From assembly GCF_900187945.1 (NCBI RefSeq), contig NZ_FYEH01000011.1, forward strand, positions 62,001 to 126,000: DNA of 64,000 bases, in the 5' to 3' direction. This document shows positions 59,730 through 64,000 of this stretch, in pieces (the stretch's first letter is position 1; each line of letters starts with the position of its first letter). Made by a program: the position numbers and the translations under genes. The notes under the pieces were generated by a model, which was not told the DNA's origin, did not search any database, and saw only the letters and a list, made by a program, of their open reading frames with translations. Source of the DNA: Arboricoccus pini (GTDB lineage: Bacteria; Pseudomonadota; Alphaproteobacteria; Geminicoccales; Geminicoccaceae).

Positions 59730-60814
59730 GGCGGCTCTGCTCCGCTCTGGGACTGGCGATGCTGACCTTCCTAGCCGGGGTCATGGCCGCGCGGGCGGAG
59801 GGGCCGCCGGTCGTCTTCTTTCCGGCCAGTACCGCCCCATCTCTGGTGCTCGACATCGCGGCCGCGACCGATCTCGTCGTCATCGAGCCGTTGATCCGCG
59901 ATTTCCAGACACTCCATCCCGAGATCGCGATACGCTATCGCGACTTCCAGACGACCGACCTTTTCAGCCTCCTGCAAAGGAGCTGCGCTGGTGACGGCAG
60001 GGCCGATCTGGCGCTTTCCTCGGCGGTCGATGAGCTGGTCAAGCTCGCCAATGACGGCTGCGCCCTCGCACATACTTCTCCCGGCGTCGATGCGCTGCCG
60101 AGCTTTGCGCGCTGGCGCAACGAGGTGATAGGCGTGACCTACGAGCCGGCCGTCATCGTCTATAACCGGTTGCTCGTGCCGCCCGGGGAGGTACCGCACA
60201 GCCGGGCGGCGCTGATCGATCTTTTGCGCACTCAGCCCAAGGCCTACGATGGGTTGATCGGCTCCTACGACATCGAGCGGGCGGCCGTGGGCTATCTTCT
60301 GGCCTCGTTCGATGCGGAGAACAGCACGATTTTCGGTCGACTTCTCGAGGCTTTCGGCCGCAGCCATCTGCGCGAATTACCGCGCTCGGCCGATCTGCTG
60401 GCGGAACTGGCCGATGGCAAGCTGAAGATCGCCTATAATGTCCTTGGCTCCTATGCCTACCGGGCCCTGCTGGCCGGTGCGCCGATCGGCATCGTGCTGC
60501 CGCGCGATTATGTCCTGGTCCTGCGCCGGGGCGCCATGATTCCGAAGAACAGCGCCCAGCCTCGGCTGGCTGCGGCCTTTATCGACTACCTGCTCTCGCC
60601 ACGCGGCCAGGCCACGGCTAGCGCCCGCGCGTTCTATTTCACGCCCGACGGGCCCTTGCCGCGCGGTGTCGAGGGAACAAGTAGACTGAGTGCGGGCGAT
60701 AGTGTGCGGTCGATCCCGGTCGGCCCCGAACTCCTAGCGGTCCAGGATAGGGCGCGACGCAAGCGCTTCTTGGGCCTCTGGCGGCAGGCTTTGGGCAAGC
60801 CGCTCGCGGATTGA
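59726..60814 (+). CDS. Periplasmic solute-binding protein coupled to the two-component system
   Basis: 362 aa from a TTG that overlaps the kinase stop (TTGA). The signal peptide is RRLCSALGLAMLTFLAGVMA with a cut after ARA; the mature protein resembles iron/phosphonate-type (family 1/6) binding proteins: LVVIEPLIRDFQTLHPEIAI, GRADLALSSAVDELVKL, FARWRNEVIGVTYEPAVIVY and AAFIDYLLSPRGQ. No permease or ATPase follows, so it probably serves as a ligand-sensing partner of the kinase rather than as an importer. A basic C-terminal tail is present. Confidence 0.87.
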   Translation: MRRLCSALGLAMLTFLAGVMAARAEGPPVVFFPASTAPSLVLDIAAATDLVVIEPLIRDFQTLHPEIAIRYRDFQTTDLFSLLQRSCAGDGRADLALSSAVDELVKLANDGCALAHTSPGVDALPSFARWRNEVIGVTYEPAVIVYNRLLVPPGEVPHSRAALIDLLRTQPKAYDGLIGSYDIERAAVGYLLASFDAENSTIFGRLLEAFGRSHLRELPRSADLLAELADGKLKIAYNVLGSYAYRALLAGAPIGIVLPRDYVLVLRRGAMIPKNSAQPRLAAAFIDYLLSPRGQATASARAFYFTPDGPLPRGVEGTSRLSAGDSVRSIPVGPELLAVQDRARRKRFLGLWRQALGKPLAD

Positions 60815-60826
60815 GAGGTCGTGCCC

Positions 60827-61264
60827 TCAGTGTTCGTCGATCTGGTGCAGTGCTGCCTTGCCATCGAGGACGGCGGCAACAGAGAGCTTCCGGTCGAAGG
60901 TCGCCAAGGCGCCGTCCTTGGCCCTGGCCAGAGCCAGGAGATAGGTGTCGGTCACTTGGCCTGCGGTCAGGATCATAGCCGGCCGCACCACTTTGCTTGC
61001 GACCAGGCTCAGTTCGTCCGGCCAGAAATGGTGACCAGGAAGAGCCCTGAGGGCGTTGAGGATATCGGCCACGACCGCCGGCGATCCCGGCGAATTCGGA
61101 TAGCGCGGGCTGCCGACGATGCGCAGGACGCCATTCTCGGTAAGAGGACAGGTTGCGAAGTCGTGTCGACCCTGGCGCTCGAACCACGCATGGGCGGAAT
61201 CGTGGGCGATATGCCCAGGATCAATCAGGGCTATCAGGACATTGACGTCGAGCAGGAAGGTCAA
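60827..61264 (-). CDS. vapC: VapC-type PIN-domain toxin
   Basis: 145-aa RNase of the PIN family. LLDVNVLIALIDPGHIAHDS carries the first catalytic Asp (residue 6), PLTENGVLRIV the Glu, QVTDTYLLALARAKDGAL the second Asp and ATFDRKLSVAAV the third, so the active site is complete. VapC toxins cut tRNA or rRNA when released from VapB. Start overlaps the antitoxin stop by four bases, the usual coupling. The LDVNVLIALID start is typical of the TAxx subgroup. Confidence 0.9.
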   Translation of the reverse strand: MTFLLDVNVLIALIDPGHIAHDSAHAWFERQGRHDFATCPLTENGVLRIVGSPRYPNSPGSPAVVADILNALRALPGHHFWPDELSLVASKVVRPAMILTAGQVTDTYLLALARAKDGALATFDRKLSVAAVLDGKAALHQIDEH

Positions 61265-61488
61265 GCGAGCTCGTCGCGCAGCTCGTTTACCGTCTCGAGC
61301 GTGACGGGGAGGGCTCCGGCGCGCGGCCGCAACAGCGGGATACCGTTGCGCTGGGCGGAAGGGGCCGGCCGCTGCAAGGACCGTCTGGCAAGTTCGGAGA
61401 TGACCTGGCCCAACGACCGTTCTTCCTGTCTTGCCATGGCCTTGGCCACGATCAGCACGTCGTCATCGATGGATAGTGTGGTTCGCAT
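61261..61488 (-). CDS. vapB: VapB-type ribbon-helix-helix antitoxin
   Basis: 75 aa. MRTTLSIDDDVLIVAKAMAR is the ribbon and first helix, SLGQVISELARRSLQR the second helix, and the C-terminal RPRAGALPVTLETVNELRDE is the disordered toxin-binding tail. It binds and neutralises VapC and represses the operon. The ATG at 61488 (after AAGGCGGA) is preferred over an upstream start at 61518. A 9-base direct repeat lies 16-38 bases upstream. Confidence 0.88.
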   Translation of the reverse strand: MRTTLSIDDDVLIVAKAMARQEERSLGQVISELARRSLQRPAPSAQRNGIPLLRPRAGALPVTLETVNELRDELA

Positions 61489-61503
61489 TCCGCCTTGACC
61501 CGT

Positions 61504-61526
61504 CGCATCAATCATCACGCATCAAT
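61504..61526. promoter_or_regulatory. Direct repeat before vapB
   Basis: CGCATCAAT occurs twice (61504-61512, 61518-61526) with a 14-base period just upstream of vapB. Tandem repeats of this kind suit cooperative binding of ribbon-helix-helix VapB dimers, so this is a candidate autoregulatory operator. Confidence 0.45.
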
Positions 61527-61637
61527 CTGGGGCAGATCGAGCCGAGCTACAAGAGTGCTCATTGGACCGGCCGGACACGGCGCTCTATAGGAAGAATTTA
61601 GCGGCGGATAAGCGCCGGTGAGCAGGGGAGATTGTAA

Positions 61638-63008
61638 ATGAAGCTCTTGCATGGGGCACTGTTGACGGGCGCCTGCCTGTTACTGCCACAGGTCGCCGAC
61701 GCACAAAGTGCCACCAATCTCGCTGTTCTCAAAGGGCTGGCACCGGTGACCAGCCTCTATAAGACCTATGAAGGGCGGGCAGCCCTCTCGTCGAATTATA
61801 CCGTGACGGGCGGCATCCAGACGGGTGCGATCCGCCAGCCAACGCTTCTCCCCTTCGCCGCGCAGCAACAGCAGGCGCTAAAGGATGCCTTCATCACCGA
61901 TGGCGACCTTGCGGATCTGGCCGACGGACTGGGGACCACGCTTGGCAGCGCCTACCTTGCCCGCGCGCATTACAATGATCGGGACCACTTTACGAACGTG
62001 ACACCCTCGGTGGCCGACCTGATCAGCTACACCGGCGCCACGACCGAATCCGATTCCAATTCCGGCAAGTATTTCTTCGCCAATGGCACGACGAACGGAA
62101 AGTCGCCGGTGAGCGATGAGGCGCGCGCCATCCTGAGCGCCATCAGCGGTAAGCCCGACATGTTCGGTGGCTCCTACGGCCATCCAGCTGGCACCCCCGG
62201 TGCTGGCGCCTACGGCAATTCCCGCCCCTTCCAGACCGAGAAGAGCATCCTTGCCATCGTCGGCAACGACTATTTCAACGCCCCGGCCGACAACACCGTC
62301 TATAACCAGGGCCCGATCATGGACCTGAGCAACAGCCCCTCATTCCCGAGCGGCCATACGACCTATGGCTATACGGGCTCGATCCTGATGGCGATCCTGG
62401 TGCCCGAGCGCTATCAGGAGATGATCGCGCGGGGTGCCGAATACGGCAATGACCGGATCCTCATGGGTGCCCATTACGCCATGGACATTCTGGGCGGCCG
62501 CACGCTGGCCACCTATGATCTGGCGCATCTCCTCGCCAATGATCCAGCCTATGTTGGCCGGACGTTCGAGGATGTTCCGCCGATTGCCGACTATCAGGCA
62601 GCGCTCAAGGCGGCGCGCGCCGATCTGACAGGCGTGCTGGAGGCCGCCTGCGGCAACAAGATCGCCGTCTGCGCCAAAGAGGATATCGGCCGGTTCAGCC
62701 AGTCCGCCATGAACGAGGCCTTTTATGCCTCGACCCAGAATTATGGCCTACCCGTCGTCTTTCCGCAGAATGCGAACGTGAAGGAGGATGTCGGCAAGCT
62801 CGCACCCGAGGCCGGCTATCTGCTGACGGCCGCGTTCCCCGCTCTGACGCTGGAAGAGGCCGACCGCATTCTGACCGAGACTGAAGGGCAAGGCGGCGGC
62901 TTCCTCGATAACGGCTCGGCCTTTGGCGTCTATTCCAGACTCAATCTCTATGCCGCGGGCGCCGAGGCCAGCTCGCTGGCGGCCAGCAAGGCTGCAACGC
63001 CCCAATGA
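61638..63008 (+). CDS. Secreted PAP2-family acid phosphatase
   Basis: 456 aa with a signal peptide (KLLHGALLTGACLLLPQVADA). The PAP2/haloperoxidase phosphatase triad motifs are visible: GNSRPFQ (R-P), SFPSGHTTYGY (PSGH) and NDRILMGAHYAMDILGG (R-x5-H-x3-D), with class A non-specific acid phosphatase character. The protein is longer than typical class A enzymes (about 250 aa); the extra C-terminal 130 residues include a possible disulfide pair in EAACGNKIAVCAKED. The ATG follows GGGGAG at seven bases. Probably periplasmic phosphate scavenging. Confidence 0.88.
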   Translation: MKLLHGALLTGACLLLPQVADAQSATNLAVLKGLAPVTSLYKTYEGRAALSSNYTVTGGIQTGAIRQPTLLPFAAQQQQALKDAFITDGDLADLADGLGTTLGSAYLARAHYNDRDHFTNVTPSVADLISYTGATTESDSNSGKYFFANGTTNGKSPVSDEARAILSAISGKPDMFGGSYGHPAGTPGAGAYGNSRPFQTEKSILAIVGNDYFNAPADNTVYNQGPIMDLSNSPSFPSGHTTYGYTGSILMAILVPERYQEMIARGAEYGNDRILMGAHYAMDILGGRTLATYDLAHLLANDPAYVGRTFEDVPPIADYQAALKAARADLTGVLEAACGNKIAVCAKEDIGRFSQSAMNEAFYASTQNYGLPVVFPQNANVKEDVGKLAPEAGYLLTAAFPALTLEEADRILTETEGQGGGFLDNGSAFGVYSRLNLYAAGAEASSLAASKAATPQ

Positions 63009-63078
63009 TCTGACCGCCGCGTTCTGGGCTACCCCAACGCTTGCGCGGCGAATGGCGTCGCTAGCCAACGGCGCAACC

Positions 63079-64000
63079 TCAGGCGAGGAGACGGTCCAAC
63101 CTGTCACGCAGCCGGAACCATTCGCCGACCACGGGTAGGAACCACGGCCGGCCTGCATAGAACGGCAGGGTTGGGAAACGCTCGCGATTGAGCGCGAAGG
63201 GCGCGTTGCCGGCCTTGGACGCCAGAAGGGCCGCCTGATGACCGAGCCAACTCATCATGGCGACGCCCGAGCCCTGACATCCGGCCGCGTAATGAATGCC
63301 GTCATGCACGCCCACATGCGGCAGTCCGTCCAGGGTAAAGGTGACATTGCCGCTCCAGGCGTGCGTCAGCCGGACGTTCTTGAGCACCGGCAAGGCCTCG
63401 GTCATCGTTCGATGCAGGACGGGTGCCGCCTCCCTTGGAGTCGTGCCAAGGCGAAAGCTGGCGCGGCCGCCCCAGAGAATACGCTGTCCGTCAGGGCTGG
63501 GGCGAAAATAATTGAGCACGCGCTTGGTGTCCGAGACCGTGCGCAGCTTGGGAAAGATCGACCGGACCCGTTCGCGACCCAGCGGCTCGGTCGCAATGAT
63601 ATAGCTTGTCACGGGTACGAGTCGTCGGGTCAGCCAGGGCAGGGCACCGCTGCCGGTAGCAGGCTTGGCATAGCCGTTGACCGTGACGATGACCCCGCTG
63701 GCGCGTATTTGGCCTTTGTCGGTTCGCACCTTGAAGCCGGATCCCTCCTGGTCGATTGCCTGCACGCGGACCCGATCGACCAGGAGGGCGCCCGCACGCT
63801 CGGCAGCGGCGGCAAGGCCACGGGCATATTTGCCCGGGTGAAGCGAGCCCGTTGCCTCCTTCACGAGGCCGCCATGATAATGATCGGTGACGAACTCCTC
63901 ATGCTGACGCTCGCGCGGGACGAGCCGCACGGACGCGCCGGTCAGAGCCGCCAGCGTCTCGGCCTTCTTGGCAAGGGCGCGGTAATGGGCGGGCGTCCAG
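63079..64000 (-). CDS. FAD-dependent amine/amino-acid oxidoreductase (5' part outside window)
   Basis: The last 307 codons of a DAO-fold enzyme; the gene continues past the right edge. HYRALAKKAETL and EEFVTDHYHGGLVKEATGSLHPGKYARGLAAAAERAG (in parts) are the middle region, GVIVTVNGYAKPATG the second FAD-contact strand, and TLDGLPHVGVHDGIHYAAGCQGSGVAMM (in parts) the C-terminal FAD motif. Such enzymes include gamma-glutamylputrescine oxidase (PuuB) and glycine/sarcosine oxidases; the N terminus that would help is missing. Convergent with the PAP2 phosphatase. Confidence 0.85.
   Translation of the reverse strand, partial: WTPAHYRALAKKAETLAALTGASVRLVPRERQHEEFVTDHYHGGLVKEATGSLHPGKYARGLAAAAERAGALLVDRVRVQAIDQEGSGFKVRTDKGQIRASGVIVTVNGYAKPATGSGALPWLTRRLVPVTSYIIATEPLGRERVRSIFPKLRTVSDTKRVLNYFRPSPDGQRILWGGRASFRLGTTPREAAPVLHRTMTEALPVLKNVRLTHAWSGNVTFTLDGLPHVGVHDGIHYAAGCQGSGVAMMSWLGHQAALLASKAGNAPFALNRERFPTLPFYAGRPWFLPVVGEWFRLRDRLDRLLA

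Overview
The window is a GC-rich (by eye about two thirds G+C), densely packed bacterial chromosome segment. I see no rRNA, tRNA, CRISPR array, insertion sequence or prophage. The gene content points to an alphaproteobacterium: the aerobic-type cobalamin genes cobG-H-I-J-K-L-M, a DUF2852 protein, a carnitine dehydrogenase fused to a thioesterase, and a polyhydroxyalkanoate granule-region protein. I cannot name a genus from sequence alone; a Rhodospirillales or Hyphomicrobiales relative is only a guess. Many operons use NTGA stop/start overlaps, and TTG or GTG starts are frequent.

Layout. 1-2.2 kb: the end of a TetR-type regulator and the 7-deazaguanine (queuosine precursor) genes queE-queD-queC. 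2.8-9.1 kb: a VOC protein, an unknown membrane protein, succinate-semialdehyde dehydrogenase, a small lipoprotein and phosphoglucomutase. 9.2-15.6 kb: a sugar-type ABC operon (binding protein, two permeases, SIS-domain protein, PfkB kinase, no ATPase) divergent from a ROK repressor with a visible promoter/operator. 16.2-21.9 kb: a carnitine-to-betaine module (LcdH-thioesterase fusion, BKACE enzyme, CdhR-like regulator) followed by a convergent MFS transporter. 22-28.2 kb: the corrin-ring genes cobG-H-I-J, cobK on the opposite strand, then cobL-M; cobF is absent here. 28.3-33.6 kb: an orphan ssuD, the L-threonate pair ltnD-otnI, a DUF2852 gene and a TetR regulator that share an operator motif, and a flavin reductase. 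33.7-41 kb: gnd, tam, a luciferase-like oxidoreductase, an Old Yellow Enzyme, ArsR, a CHAP lipoprotein, aroQ and folD. 41-46.1 kb: heterotetrameric sarcosine oxidase soxB-D-A-G, on the same strand as folD. 46.2-54.6 kb: an RraA-like protein, a PHA-system protein, a small unknown protein behind a palindrome-rich AT-rich leader, an inositol-phosphatase family enzyme, an MFS protein with an odd start, msrB-mop, a Nudix hydrolase, a second luciferase-like enzyme and malic enzyme. 54.7-57.5 kb: a nitrate/sulfonate/taurine-type ABC transporter. 57.7-60.8 kb: a response regulator, histidine kinase and periplasmic binding protein in overlapping genes. 60.8-64 kb: VapBC, a PAP2 phosphatase and the 3' part of an FAD oxidoreductase.

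How the genes fit together. Carnitine would be oxidised to dehydrocarnitine, cleaved to betainyl-CoA and hydrolysed to glycine betaine. Sarcosine, which is further down the betaine route, is oxidised by SoxBDAG to glycine with the one-carbon unit loaded on tetrahydrofolate, and FolD interconverts that unit. The betaine and dimethylglycine demethylation steps are not in the window. Several flavin enzymes (SsuD, two luciferase-like oxidoreductases, an Old Yellow Enzyme and a flavin reductase) are scattered singly rather than grouped.

The best leads are regulatory or architectural: a perfect TetR operator with a degenerate second copy in front of a DUF2852 gene; a nested palindrome in front of an unknown 98-aa protein; a binding protein translationally coupled to a histidine kinase; a sugar operon without its ATPase; and an MFS gene whose coding frame has no canonical start. 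I did not find a clear-cut new defence system, element or enzyme cluster.
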